Below are positions 46,590 to 58,690 of a DNA stretch of 64,000 bases, one piece after another. The stretch's first letter is position 1; each line of letters starts with the position of its first letter. The notes beneath the pieces are model-generated. The model was not told where the DNA came from. It did not search any database and worked only from the letters and a program-made list of their open reading frames with translations. Both the position numbers and the translations under genes were made by a program. Source of the DNA: Polytrichum commune (lineage: Eukaryota > Streptophyta > Polytrichopsida > Polytrichales > Polytrichaceae); NCBI GenBank assembly GCA_950295325.1, contig OX485806.1, positions 50,279,169 through 50,343,168 of the forward strand. The letters are read 5' to 3'.

Positions 46590-49440
46590 GAATTTACAAA
46601 TGAGTAGGCAAAAAAAAAACCTCTGAGGAGTGTGCCGGCAACGGCACCTCCTCAGAGGCGGCATATCATTCATAACCAGGGTACACATTTCAACATTCAG
46701 ACTCAACTGACTCCAACATTACCTGCTTGAAATCACACATACACTAGTCAGCCTGAACCTATATAACAACCTTAGCTTCCTGAACTCACACACAAACTAA
46801 TAAAAATAAACCTATATAAAAACCTCAGATGCCTGAACTCACACACGAACTAATCTGAATGAACCCATATTATAACTTTGGATGCTTGAACTCACAAATG
46901 AATAAGCAAAAAAAAACCTCTTTGGAGGGTGCCGGTAACGGCACCTCCTCAGAGGCGGCATATCATTCATAACCAGGTTACACATTTCAGCATTCAACCT
47001 GAACTGAATTCCAGCATTCCCTGCCTGAAATCACACATACACTAATCAGCCTGAACCTATATAGCAACCTTAGATGTTTGAAATCACTCATTCATTAGTC
47101 ATCCTGAACCTATATAACAATCTCAGATTCCTGAACTCACATACAAACTAATCAAAATGAACCTATATAACAAACTTAGACGCCTGATTTCACAAATGAA
47201 TAGGCAAAAAAAAAACCTCTGAGGAGGGTGCCGTTGCCGGCACCTCCTCAGAGTAGGCATATCATTCATGACCAGGCACACATTTCAGCATTCAATATCA
47301 ACTAAATAACACCTGTACATGCATGAACTCACACTTAAACTAATCAGCTTGAACCTTAATAACAACCTTACAGGCCTAAAACCACAATTGAATAAGCAAA
47401 AAAAAGCCTCTGAGGAGGGTGCCGGTAACGGCACCTCCTCAGAGGCGGCATATCATTCATAACCATGTTACACATTTCAGCATTCAACCTGAATTGAACA
47501 CCAACATTCCCTGCCTGAAATTACACATATACTAGTCATCCTGAACCTATATAACAATCTCAGATTCCTGAACACACATACAAACTTATCAAAATGAACC
47601 TAAATAACAACCTTAGACGCCTGAATTCACAAATGAATAGGCAAAAAAAAAGCCTCTTTGGAGGATGCCGTTGCCGACATCTCCTCATAGTAGGCATATC
47701 ATTCATAACCAAGCACACATTTCATCATTCAGACTAAACCTGAATACAACATTACATGCCTGAATTCACATTACATCAATCAAAATGAACCTATATAACA
47801 ACCTTATATGCTTGAACTCACAATTAAACTAATCAAAATGAACCTATTCAACAACTTTAGACGCCTGAATTCACAAATGAATAGGCAAAAAAAATGCCTC
47901 TGAGGAGGGTGCACGGGTAGGTCACTCTAAGGCATTTTTGTACACCACGCGCGGCTGGGGGTTTTTTGTTTTGGGGCTATTTACCTTCAAGGGCTGAATT
48001 AAAGCCTCCCTATAATTACTTAAATTTAAAAAATGGCCCATTTGTTTGCAGCCTTTCATTACTTATATTGTCCAAGTCACTGCAATTTTTTGTACTCTAT
48101 ATTCCTTTTAAGTAATAAAAGCTAATCTACTTCCTAACGCATTAACGAGTGTTAAGGGAAACCATGGAAACAAAAAAGGGTGCCAACAGTAATATCATTG
48201 CAAACATAGTTATGAAGAAAACACATAGGAGACCATAGCAAACATACTAAACATACCTTCTAGGATCCTTATCTTCAGCCCCTATATTAATTTTACAAAA
48301 AAATAATGGCCCACATTTTATGTCCATCTAACTTACTTATAATGGGATTGTCTACATTTAATGGCCCCTTCATTATTTGGAATTCCTTTATAATTTTTAT
48401 TTCAAATGATTTTAATCCTCTCTATATTATGCCGCACATCGTTTTTAAAATGCACTAAGTGACCTACCCGTGGGAGGGTGCCGCTGCCGGCACCTCCTCA
48501 GAGGCGGTATATCAATCCTAACCAGGGTCCACATTTCAGCATTCAGACTCAACTGACTCCAACATTACCTGCCTGAAATCACACATACACTAGTCAGCCT
48601 GAACATATATAACAACCTTAGATGTCTGAAATCACACATTCATTAGTCAGCCTGAACCTACAAAACAACCTCAGATTCCTGAACTCACATACAAACTTAT
48701 TAAAATGAACCTATATAACAACCTTAGACGCCTGAACTCACACACGACCTAATCAGCATGAACCCATATAATAACCTTGGATGCCTGAACTCACAAATGA
48801 ATAAGCAAAAAAAAAGCCTCTGAGGAGGGTGCCGGTAACGGCACCTCCTCAGAGGCGGCATTTCATTCATAACTAATGTCCACATTTCAGCATTCAGACT
48901 CAAGTGACTCCAACTTTACATGCCTGAACTCACACTACTCAGCCTGAACCTATTTAACAACCTCAGACGCCTGAATTCACAAATGAGTAGGCAAAAAAAG
49001 GCCTTTTTGGAGGGTGCCGTTGCCGGCACCTCCTCAAAGGCGGCATATCATTCATAACCAGGTTTCACATTTCAGCATTCAACTTGAATTGAACTCCACC
49101 ATTACCTGCCTCAAATCACACATAATCTATTCAGCCTGAACCTATATAACAACCTTAGATGTCTGAACTCACACCTGAATCCACAAATGAACAAACCTAC
49201 TTAGAACCTCTTTGGAGGGTGCCGGCAACGGCACCTCCTCGGAGGCGGCATATCATTCATAACCTGGGTACACATATCAGAGTTCAAATTCAACCGAACT
49301 GCAACAATACATGCCTGAATTCACACATAAACTAGTCAGCCTGAACCTATATCAAACCAGTTAAGAACAACTACAGAACAACCTCCGAGGAGGGTGCCTT
49401 TGCCGGCACTTCCTCGGAGGCGACAAATCATTCATAACCA
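46590..49440. repeat. Hairpin-bearing tandem array, about 10 units
   Basis: Units of about 190-300 bp each carry an inverted repeat: GCCTCTGAGGAGG-GTGCCG, a 3-4-base loop, then CGGCAC-CTCCTCAGAGGC. Each is preceded by an A-run and followed by GGCATATCATTCATAACCAG. Hairpins lie near 46619, 46917, 47216, 47407, 47651, 47897 (split by a MITE), 48817, 49003, 49207 and 49380. A lone copy lies at 43288 before the LTR1 element. Between hairpins are GCCTGAA-TCACA phrases shared with the 148-bp satellite. The stems are about 18 bp with one bulged G. Confidence 0.9.
47912..48472. mobile_element. MITE copy B, 561 bp, 8-bp TSD
   Basis: It begins CACGGGTAGGTCACTCTAAG and ends ...TGCACTAAGTGACCTACCCG-TG. 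It is flanked by GGAGGGTG on both sides (47904-47911 and 48473-48480). It is nearly identical to 22694-23286 except for a ~30-bp deletion near 48245. It inserted exactly into the stem of one hairpin unit, between GAGGAGGGTG and CCGCTGCCGG. Confidence 0.95.
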
Positions 49441-49644
49441 TGCTACACAAATATGCTTCCACATTGAATACGACCAAGAAGAACGCCCACAACCCATAAC
49501 CCTTAACTTGGTGATGGCAGCTCCTCCATCTTAATCCTTGAATTTGCCCTCGCAAGTTTTCCTCAACTCAGGTGAAGCAATGCGGCTCCTACACTAGGGC
49601 AAAATTTGACCATATGAGGCAAGTTTAGGGTTTCAGAAACCCAC

Positions 49645-49884
49645 CTTCGGGTTCCATCAAACTCGTCTCATCAGCCTCTTCCTCCGCACTGTGCTCCTTT
49701 GATGCGCGGTTGGATGCGGGATTGGAATGCATTCCCTAATCCCTTGATGGTTCTCTAGACTGTGATCCTTGCCCCCTGGACATTGACGAACCTTGAGATT
49801 CATCTACCGTCGATAATGTTGCATTCTCCCATGTGTCTTCAAAATCTAAAACTTCCCTCTCTTCTTTCTCCTCTTGTTTGGGTC
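49645..49884 (-). pseudogene. Exon-like segment A, minus strand
   Basis: The acceptor-like ACATGACATGCAG precedes it and the donor-like GTGGGTTTC follows. The frame reads PKQEEKEEREVLDFEDTWEN, ATLSTVDESQGSSMSRGQGS, then an in-frame TAG, then SKEHSAEEEADETSLMEPE. It is acidic, Ser-rich and probably disordered. The exon ends one base into a codon, which exon-like segment B (43453-43588) completes. If both are real, the 6-kb intron between them holds the hairpin array and the LTR1 element. No function is recognised. Confidence 0.4.
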
Positions 49885-50530
49885 CTGCATGTCATGTGAC
49901 ACCTTTCCAGAGCATGTCTACTCAAACACTCGCATAACCCTCCCTTCAACCGAACACATAATACATACCTTCTGATACTAAAACAAAAACATGAACCTCA
50001 CGATATCGGAAACAAGTGTGCGCACGAGAGACAATCCTATATTTAATGCCCATTTGGGATTTTACCATTTGATCTATTCTTGTCCTGTAACTTAATTGTC
50101 CTCTATACTTATTATCTTTATACTTAGTTATATCTATATTTTAAGTCGGCGCCAACTAATCTTATTTAATTTCTTGTCAAGTAGAATGTCTACCATGACT
50201 TGGACGCTCTAATTATGTATATCGTGACAGCTTTATATATTTAAAAATATTATTCATGCTTCCGTTCAAAGTTCATCCCTCATGTGGATCATGTCCATCA
50301 CTTTTGTCGTTGGCAACACCATTTCCAATAAATAGATGGCCCACAATGTTTAGAACCCTCTTAAACCCATATTCAAAATTTTGGGAGATTTCCAGTCTCC
50401 CAATTTGATGACAGTTTAGGTGGAATCGACCTAAATTGTATTTTCCCAAAATCATGGAATTTTCCCAAAATTTCGAATATGGTGTTTCTTTCATATTTCC
50501 ATCTTGCCGCAAGGGCTCATTCCCCTCATC
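49885..50530. other. Intergenic, AT-rich
   Basis: The region upstream of the Mutator-like gene. No clear promoter element or terminal inverted repeat was recognised. The 114-codon minus-strand frame at 50273-50617 overlaps the transposase start and has no recognisable features. Confidence 0.4.
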
Positions 50531-52636
50531 ATGGCTCATATTCTTGCTATTGGAGACTTGGGGTTGACTGTCCTCTATGCAGATGGTGTGAGAGTCCCAC
50601 TTACCTTTCGGATGCAAGAGGACGGTCTAGCTTACGTGACGTCCCAACGTCTGAGTATTCGGTTCGGCTTCAAAGAAGACACTATTATTGTTGACAAGGA
50701 TATTTTTGATGTTGTCACGTCAGAACTTACACACACCCTTGGTCGGGTATCGCAGCGAGATGAGAACAATAACTTGTTTTGGAGTCTTCCTCCAGGTAGT
50801 TACCGAGTGTATGGCCTCACTGATTCTCAGATGGCTACGTCTACTGAGATCCTCACTCCTCGTAATTCCTCTACGTGCACCATTCAAACTCCTCTGCCAC
50901 GTGATGTGAAGGTCAAGCTCGAACCCGATCTCGAGACGCCAATTGTAGAAAACGTTAGATTTCAGTCTGTAATAACACTTTCTTCTGATGAAGAAGGCAA
51001 TCCCACAAAGGTCCTGCCTAAGGTCATAGTTAGTGGGAACACTCCTACCCTAAATCCTTTGTTGCAAGATACTGTTAGCATATTACCATTACTTAAACAA
51101 CTTGCAGGAATGCCGGGAAAGAAAAATATTCTTAAAAAAATAGACTACTCAGTGATTAGACACGAAAGGGTTGAGTACCTTCCTGCTGTGTTCGATGGTG
51201 CCGTCATATTTGAGTTGCCACCCGCTGGTCACACGGCCGTACGGTCACAGGCCAAGTCAATGCAGGGAATGGACAAGCGTTACGACGGCCATGTGTGGAC
51301 GAAGACCATCACCACCAACATCACAAACGACTTTGGTTTGTCCTTCCGTTCTTTCGTCTGCGTCGGACACTTGCCTTGCAACAACAAGGAGTGCGAATAT
51401 CTGATCCGCCGACCTCGTATTTTCCAACTCAACGAGACAGAGTTTGAAGGTTGTACCCTCCAAGCCTTTGTAGTGGATCAAACACCCCCAACTAATTCCA
51501 CGCTTGTTTGCAAGGTATGTAAAGAACCCCCAGCATGTATTGCTACATGTGGAGCTAAGATTTATTATGTGGCTGGCAAAATCAACCATACAAGAGCGTG
51601 TATCCACATAGGAACTCATCATCACCCAGTCAAGGTGGGCGACTACAGAGACACTAAGGCTGAGATCAGTGGCCTAATTGAAGAACAGATCGAGAAGACT
51701 CCCCAGGCTACCAAGAGTGCAGTGGTGTTGGAGGCTAGCAAAGTTCTAATTGGCAACTATCTTCTTCAATCCGATGACGCGCCCCCAAAGAAGCTTAGTC
51801 TAGAGGAACTTGTTCCTGTATTTGACCGATGCAAGGACATGGCTCTCCCAAACATCCGCAACAAGGTCATGAGTTTCTGTTTCCTCAGAAAGTATGGTGT
51901 CATGGACTCTATCACCAAACTTCGTGGAATCAGTTTATGGGCCTTTATTCAGGAGAATAAATTTCCAGGTCAAGGGGCTGATCTTGACAAGGTTTTTGTC
52001 TTCAAAATGTCGGAAGTCGGGCCTGGTAGTGGGGTAGACTTGGTGAAGCGTATGCAGCCCGGCGAAGATCTGGAGAATGCCTGGATGATGTTCGACCATG
52101 TCAAACGGGTAAGACATTGGACCACAATGGCATGCCACGTGTATGACTCCACATATTGTCGTGTCATGACCATTGCAAGTTGTGATATGCAATCTGAGGA
52201 CTCTGATGCCCACATCGTTTTCTGGAAAAATCTCAATGCTATCATGGAGAGAAATGGCGTTGTCGAGCCCAACTTCAAAGGTTTCATGGCCGAGAGCGCC
52301 CAGGCCAATTGGAATGCAGTTCGGGTCATATATGGCAACGGGAAGAAGGACGACCGCATGGACGACCGCGAGAGAACCTGTCAGTTTCACTGGACCCAAT
52401 CTATGGTTAAGTATACCGAGAAATACATTCCCGAAGAACTTTGGGAACAACACAAGAAGATGTGCCACCAGTATAGGACGGCGAGGACCATGGACGAAGC
52501 GGAGAGTCTATACCATGGGCTACGTGCATGGTGGGTATCCGCCGGGGCAGTGACAAAGAAGGCCCTAAACAAACTAGAGCTCTGGCTTGCATTCTGGCAC
52601 TACCGTTATCGCCAGTGGGGAGGCTTCATGATCGGG

Positions 52637-52741
52637 GTATGTTTTCCCAGTACATTTCATTTTTTTTTCTTTTTTTTTCACAGTACTCTAATCTAAAACA
52701 ACTCTTACTAATCTCTAACTACTTCCACTATGTACTCGTAG
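52637..52741 (+). other. Intron of the Mutator-like gene
   Basis: The donor after ATGATCGGG is GTATGTTTTC, and the acceptor is TATGTACTCGTAG before AAATTTTCAG. It is 105 bp, phase 0, with a T-rich interior. The presence of a clean intron rules out a processed copy. Confidence 0.75.
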
Positions 52742-52807
52742 AAATTTTCAGAAGAAGAACTAGCAGAAATGCCTTCATGTAATCTAGCAGAAACAATACA
52801 CAACAAG

Positions 52808-53752
52808 TGTCGCGCACCTCTCCATGAGGAGTGGCCGAAACACCATGGGCACAAGGGGGACCCCGGAGTGACACCCGGGACTTGTGGCGCCGTTGGTGAG
52901 AGGGCCCAAGTGATCCTAGTGTGGGTGAGGGCCCCGGGCGTTGGGAACGCCTCCCACCCACGAAGACTAGGAGGCACAAGGGTAAGGCCATGAGCTATGC
53001 GTAGCTCATGGCGTGGTGATTCTAGAAAGCTCAAGAACACCTCAATCGGAGGTGTGAGCTAGGAGTTATGGCCATTTGAGTGGGGCGCTGTCCCGGGACA
53101 GCGCCCTGGTACAGCAGTGCCTGGGAGTGATTCCCGGGACTGCCAAGGTTCAAACAGGCATAACTTCCTCAAGACTTGCTCAAATGGGGCAAGTGAGGAG
53201 TCCATCGGCATCTACGTGAAGCGTAGATGAGGATGGAGTGGTTGGTTGTTATGATCAGACATCATACAAGGAAGTTATGATGGTCTGAAGCTGCTGGGGG
53301 GTTCTAGGCCCAGCAGCTAAAGGAAAATGTCCACTTGGCCCCAACTCTTGGTAGAGAGACAAGAGGTTGGTTGATGGTGAGGTAGGGGCCCCGCGTGAAG
53401 TCCTAGAGGCTTATATGGGTGAGGTGGTGTGGCCTCACCCACCCGAGGCCGAACGGCAAGGCCTCCATGGGCTTTGGCCTATTGTGAGGCCATAGTTGCC
53501 TAGTATGCTTCGGGTTGTTGTAGTGTTGCTCCGGCAACGCGATGATCAACATAGGATTGGGGAAATGGGTTACCGATTGAGGGATGAGTCCCGAAAGCAA
53601 AGTAGGAGGGTTGGTTCCCTCCTATGAACTATTGGTCCGGGGTAAGAGGAGCTATCCATTAGCATGGCGGAATGCGAAGGGTTAGCGCTCGTAACCTTTG
53701 CTAGAAACGAAAATTGGCAAGATTATTAAGGGACCTAGCAAGGGTTGCGACA
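52808..53752 (+). mobile_element. Solo LTR1 in exon 2 of the Mutator-like gene
   Basis: It starts TGTCGCGCACCTCTCCATGA and ends CTAGCAAGGGTTGCGACA, flanked by ACAAG on both sides (52803-52807 and 53753-53757). It is 945 bp. Removal of the LTR plus one ACAAG rejoins HNK to WLQVSG in frame. The near-identity to 45474-46445 suggests a recent insertion. A perfect 24-bp palindrome lies at 53083-53106. Confidence 0.96.
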
Positions 53753-55179
53753 ACAAGTGGCTTCAAGTGTCTGGGAACAACGGCGGTGACCTCTACGTTG
53801 CTACAGTTGACGACTTCGTTCAAGGCTTCTTACAGGTTGTCAATTACTACCAGTTCCTGAAACGTGACGTCGGCGGAACATGCCCTACAAAGAAAGAGCT
53901 CAAACTAAGGATGGTAGAGCGCAGGGCGAAGCAAACATGTAATCCTTTAGTGCTTGAAGACCCCATGTTGGACATGCTTGGAGCAAAAGAGTTTTGTACC
54001 TGTGTTCCTCGCATGGCTGGAGAACAGGTATTCGGGTCCACGAAGCGGAAGGCATATCTACCTCTTGGAGCTGAAGAGGAGTCTCATCGGCCTGACAAGG
54101 TAAACTTCTCACATCCAAGAGGTTCAGGACGTGCTGTGAGAGGTTGTCCTGTGCAGATGCCTATCATTTTCGAAGATACTAAAGATGATGCGGACATCCA
54201 AGAAATTCATCCTGAGCCTGAGCCTGAGAGCATCCCTACGTCCCTGCCGAACGAGGGGGGGATTCGTCATGTCAGTGCTGTAGAAGAGACAAAGGTTAAC
54301 GTCAAGGAATGGCACATATCAAGACTTCCGAAAACATCGGCGAAGTGTTGTTGGGCCCAGAGAGCTGTTACGAAGAAGAAGTGTACTGAGAGAATTGTGA
54401 GAAGCGCCAATTTGACCGCCGCACCTACCTACACCGGAGTTTGGACTAATATACGCAAGAAATTATCAGAGAGGACATAATTCTTCTTCTGCTCCGATGA
54501 CATTGACCAGTGCGTGAAGGGCACAAGGCCCAAATGGGTTGCTAAGCACTCAGCAGACCAGGAAATGCCGCCAATTCCAGATGTTTGGCCGATGAAGCTA
54601 GGCACAAACCTCAAGCCTACCGAAATTCTTGCACTTGAAGCGGCTGGATTCCAACTCCCACTTAAGAAGCCGGTCTCTCCAAGACGACTGTTCTCTTCTG
54701 CCCCGCCGCCTGCAAATCTTAGCGCGGTGCCCGTTCCTGCAGAAGCAGACCGCTACCCTGGCAAGAGAAACGGCAAGATGGTCAAACGCACTGCCACTCG
54801 CCCAAATCCCGCATAGCGACTCTCCATGACCTCCTCCGACTCTCTGAAAGCTTGCATCCGTTCCATCATTATGATACCTCATCCAGGTCATGGTTGCATC
54901 ATCGGGCTGGATTCGGGTGTTTCTCCTGCCATCACACAGTACCAGGTCACCATCAGTTCTTTCGTGGGTTGCACTTGCCCTGCATTCAAGAAGACGATGA
55001 CTAAGTTCAGAGGGAGGACCCAATTCTCTTATTGCAAGCATGTGTACTTCATTCTTTTGAAGGTTTGCCACCGTGATCCCGAGGCCGACCTTTTCATTCA
55101 CGCGCCTACCTATAGTTTCAACGAGGTCAAGCTAGTCCTAGAAAGCGGCCTCTTGATTCACCCTTTGGCTAAAAACTAG

Positions 55180-56035
55180 GAGGCAACCTACAAACAGCCT
55201 AGATTCTTTTCAATGGACGGTGGATTTGTCATTACATGTACTGAGTCAACAATACAATATTCATATTGTTTTTTTCAATAAAAACGGTTTTGTCATTCAG
55301 ACTATGTAGACTATGCATGACTACCGCATGTTACTAGCAGCTTAGGCAGAAAATAATTATTTACAAGACTGCCTAAATTTTCTGGAAATGCTTGATTATA
55401 TTTTCCCAATAACAATTAAATTAAATTGAATTATGAAACTACCTAAACTTACATAAATTCAAGTGTAACTTCAAGTGTAAATTCTAGCCTGCCTGTAAAT
55501 TCAAGTATAAATTCAAGTGTAACTTCAAGTGTAACTTACATAAATTCAAGTATAACTCATACATTCAATAACCATTTGATACACGATAAAACTACAGCAC
55601 GCAACAATAAGTATGATTAAGATTACTAATGCAAGTGATTAGAATAAAGTCAAATATATAAGAAATCGTCATCCATTTTGAAAGTAACCCTAACCAGTTA
55701 GAAAACTGGATGAATGCCTAACTTATATTTAATTATAATTTAAAAGTACCCAACTTTGAGATATTATTTTTCAAATTGCCTAACCACTTTTTACACTTTA
55801 ATTAATTATTAGGCAAAAGAGTGCCTAAGCTGCTGGTAACACATATCGTAAAATATACCCGTAAAAAAAATTTAAGTCAACCAAAATTACTGGCAAGTGA
55901 TAGCACGGTAATAGGAAAAATAAAAAAGAATGTATCAATTTTTAAACCCCCTGGGTCCACGGTTATAGGTCCAAAAATTGGCCCAAAAAAGAAATATTCA
56001 CAAAATATTATGTGAATATTCTGAAATGCTAAAAT
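55180..56035. other. AT-rich 3' flank of the transposase gene
   Basis: No gene recognised. AATAAA at about 55277 is a plausible polyadenylation signal for the Mutator-like gene. A short AAGTGTAAATTCAAGT-type repetition occurs at 55455-55555. Confidence 0.4.
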
Positions 56036-57700
56036 TTGAAAACTAAATTTAGCATAAATATTCTATATTTGGATTATGTTATCCATTTTCCGCTTTCCGC
56101 TCTCCGCCCATCGCTCGCATACAAGTCACGTTCAGCAGACAAGTCCTTCAGCAGCAGAGGAGTCCGAAGAAGAGGCCACCCCCTCTCCCAGCATGCGCAA
56201 GATCTTCACCTGACTTCAGGAGAGGAGGCTCTTGATTCCAGGTGGAGGGGCGTCCGGAATCAATGGGCCAGCAGGGATAGCCAGCCAGTCCTAGGCAGGG
56301 ATAGCACCGAAGAAACACCGAACCACCTAAGTTAGGTAGTTAGAGAGTTGGGTAGTCAAGAATAGAAGGTCGTGCAGGGTAGTGGTAGTTCAAATTTTGT
56401 GTCAGCATGAAAGTAAGATTTGAGATCCGGAATTTTTGCAAAGGCGTCAATTCCAGGGAACTCTCAGTTAGGGTAGGGTAGAGCGGACAACGGCGCCGCC
56501 CCTTCAGTTTGGTGTCAAAGACCACTATTTAGGTGGCTTGGAAGTTTGGGAAGGGGTCATTTTTCCCCTTTGTGTTGTTTTGTGCTTTCTAACTCAATAA
56601 ATCTCTGATTCTCTATAGCCCTGGTGTGTTTGTGCATGAACAGTCCGAAGAATGTCCAAGGATCACAGGAAATAGGAAGGTCAAGAAGTCAGGATAGCAT
56701 GAGAGGGAAAGGCTCGGATCCAGTTACACGATTGGATTGATCACTTCTGAGGTGTAGTGGGAGTGAAGCCTCGCTGGTTCGTTTGCCTGTATAACTTCTA
56801 TGTGGGATAGCCGCTGTTAGGAATGGGTAAGGGGTGCGAGGGGTACTCAAACTTACGCCATCCGACCTTCTGAAGAGGTCCCACAGTATCTGGGAGGGGT
56901 AGTTCAAAGAGCGGTACAGGTTCTAAGTTATCCCAAATTTATAGACCCCGGCGGATCCAAATCAATTTGTCGTTGTACTTCCGGGCATACGTTACGGATT
57001 CTCTGTGTGACTTGCCAGGCCGGGTGAAGTTGATCCGGACTGGTTGTGAGGGAATACTGAAGAGTGGCCAGATCGGGGCATCTTTCTCGGATGAGCCACA
57101 TCACCATCGGAGGTAGGAATTGAGGAAGTAGGAGTAGGAGTAAGTCTTAGATTTTTAGTGGTTCATCCGGAAGGCAAGTCCCAGAAGTGAGGATTTCCAA
57201 CTGACCATTCGAAAAATCGGAAAGGCCATTCCACCCGGTGGTTGATTTTCAAGCAAGGAAAGAGAAGAGCAACCATCTTACACTTCACAGGGTCCCTGGA
57301 ACGATACTCAGATCATCCGGACAGCCGGATTAAGCTCTAAAAACGCTTAACCGGATTCTTTGGTCGATCCCGTGTTCCCACACCAGCCGCCTCAACATTG
57401 ACGTGGCAGCTCCTGCCCCCGAGATTAGAGATTCATCTAGCACTTCAACTGTTCATCCTCCAGCATATTTTTTTCTCGAACCAGCAGCTTGATCTAGGAT
57501 CGCTGTGGCCCTCACAATCCACTTCGCTTTGCACTACGCCAACACCTCAGTCACACATGGCTCCTTCAAGCTTCGCCATTCTTCCGCTTCCCTGGGCCAT
57601 TTCCAATGCCCCAAGCAACCCATTCAAACCAACATTCCCCGGGGAGGGCACTCATACATGTATTTAATAACCCATCTGCGACAGAAGGGTATTTATCATG
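56036..57700. other. Unclassified, possibly retroelement-derived block
   Basis: GC-richer than its flanks, with CTCAATAAATCTCTGATTCT near 56595, a polyadenylation-like context common in LTRs. It also has many CCGGA/TCCGG phrases (56850-57360). No LTR ends, target duplication or coding domain was found. Open frames are below 100 codons and not recognisable. Confidence 0.3.
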
Positions 57701-58690
57701 GGGCTATTTATCTAAGAAATTGGAATTCTTTACACCCTATTAGTATAGATAAATCTAAATTTTGTCATTTTAGATGACCCTATTTGTATTTATAAAGTCG
57801 CAACTCAACTAGTTTCTAGTACCCTATGTTCCTTATAATTTTTATATTTGACCCCATGAATGACAACGCATAGGACTCTTGTGCAGAGTGTCTCTCGTCT
57901 GGTACAGTATCGTGAGAAACTTCGGCGTCGGTTGCCCACAGAGAAACAATCAAATGATTCTATTACTAGAACTCCGAAAACCACAAGCATACCACTAGAA
58001 CTCAGAAAACCGCACACAACCACAAAATGCACGTCAAGAACTTCAACACCAAATCCTGCCTCACAAACAGCGTTGCATTGGTGCAAGCAACCCTAGGCAA
58101 CGTACAAAGCAAAGAACACCAAAACCCTCGTCATCCAAATTTTTCATTCGGGAATTTGGATTCAAAATGGATAGTTTTTCATCCATTGACCACCATAAAA
58201 TGCATTGTATACCTCTGCCTCAACATTTTTTTCTCTACCTACTATTCCCAACCCTATTTTAGATTGAAAGAATTAGATAAATTGATGCATTATATGGTAC
58301 CCTTATTTATTTATACACACAACTTTGTATTTGTAGAGGTGCTTCATTATATCGAAGAATTGTATAAATTTTATCACAAATGAATAAAAAATACCCTACA
58401 TTCTTTCGCACATGGTTTAATAAATTTTCGCGAGTGCCCTCCCCGGGCAACATTCTCCGTTCACTCCAGCCGCCTTCGTAAAATGAAAGCCCCCCCCCCC
58501 CCTTCAGAGTCTCCCGGGACCCCCTCAAGCTCCCTCGGAAATCCAGGAGCCTCACCTTATCTCAACAGGTGGTTCCTTTAATCAAAAGGCTAATTCCTCC
58601 CTAAATTCTTTGGCCTCCAAGTTGTGCCTTGACCCTAGGCTATTTACTCCAATCATTTTTATTGGTTTTTCTACTAATTGCTCCTCACTA
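57701..58690. other. Gene-free stretch
   Basis: No gene recognised. A C-run at 58488-58502 and short frames of up to 118 codons (58027-58383) have no recognisable features. Confidence 0.35.

Larger units (their letters stand above)
50531..55179 (+). pseudogene. Mutator-like transposase with SWIM finger, LTR1-interrupted
   Basis: Exon 1 (50531-52636) gives about 700 residues. The start is the ATG at 50531 (MAHILAIGDLGLTVLYADGV), because the longer frame lacks an upstream ATG. A Cys/His-rich GCM/FLYWCH-type region follows (FVCVGHLPCNNKECEYLIRR ... CKVCKEPPACIATCG, residues ~275-360). Next is a MULE-type catalytic region with YDSTYCRVMTIASCDMQSED (from residue ~538) and GFMAESAQANWNAVRVIYGN. 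Exon 2 starts at 52742 (KFSEEELAEMPSCNLAETIHNK), is broken by an LTR at 52808, and continues at 53758 (WLQVSGNNGGDLYVATVDDF). Two in-frame stops occur (TAA 54478, TAG 54814), but the frame runs on to a SWIM finger: SFVGCTCPAFKKTM ... FSYCKHVYFILLKVC (C-x-C...C-x-H). Family role: cut-and-paste DNA transposition or a domesticated regulator. It is inactive here as written. Confidence 0.85.

Noticed and set aside
14496-54816. A variant genetic code with TAG or TAA as Gln
   Set aside because: TGA stops and frameshifts also occur in the same broken genes, and no intact gene uses internal stops. Pseudogene decay is simpler.
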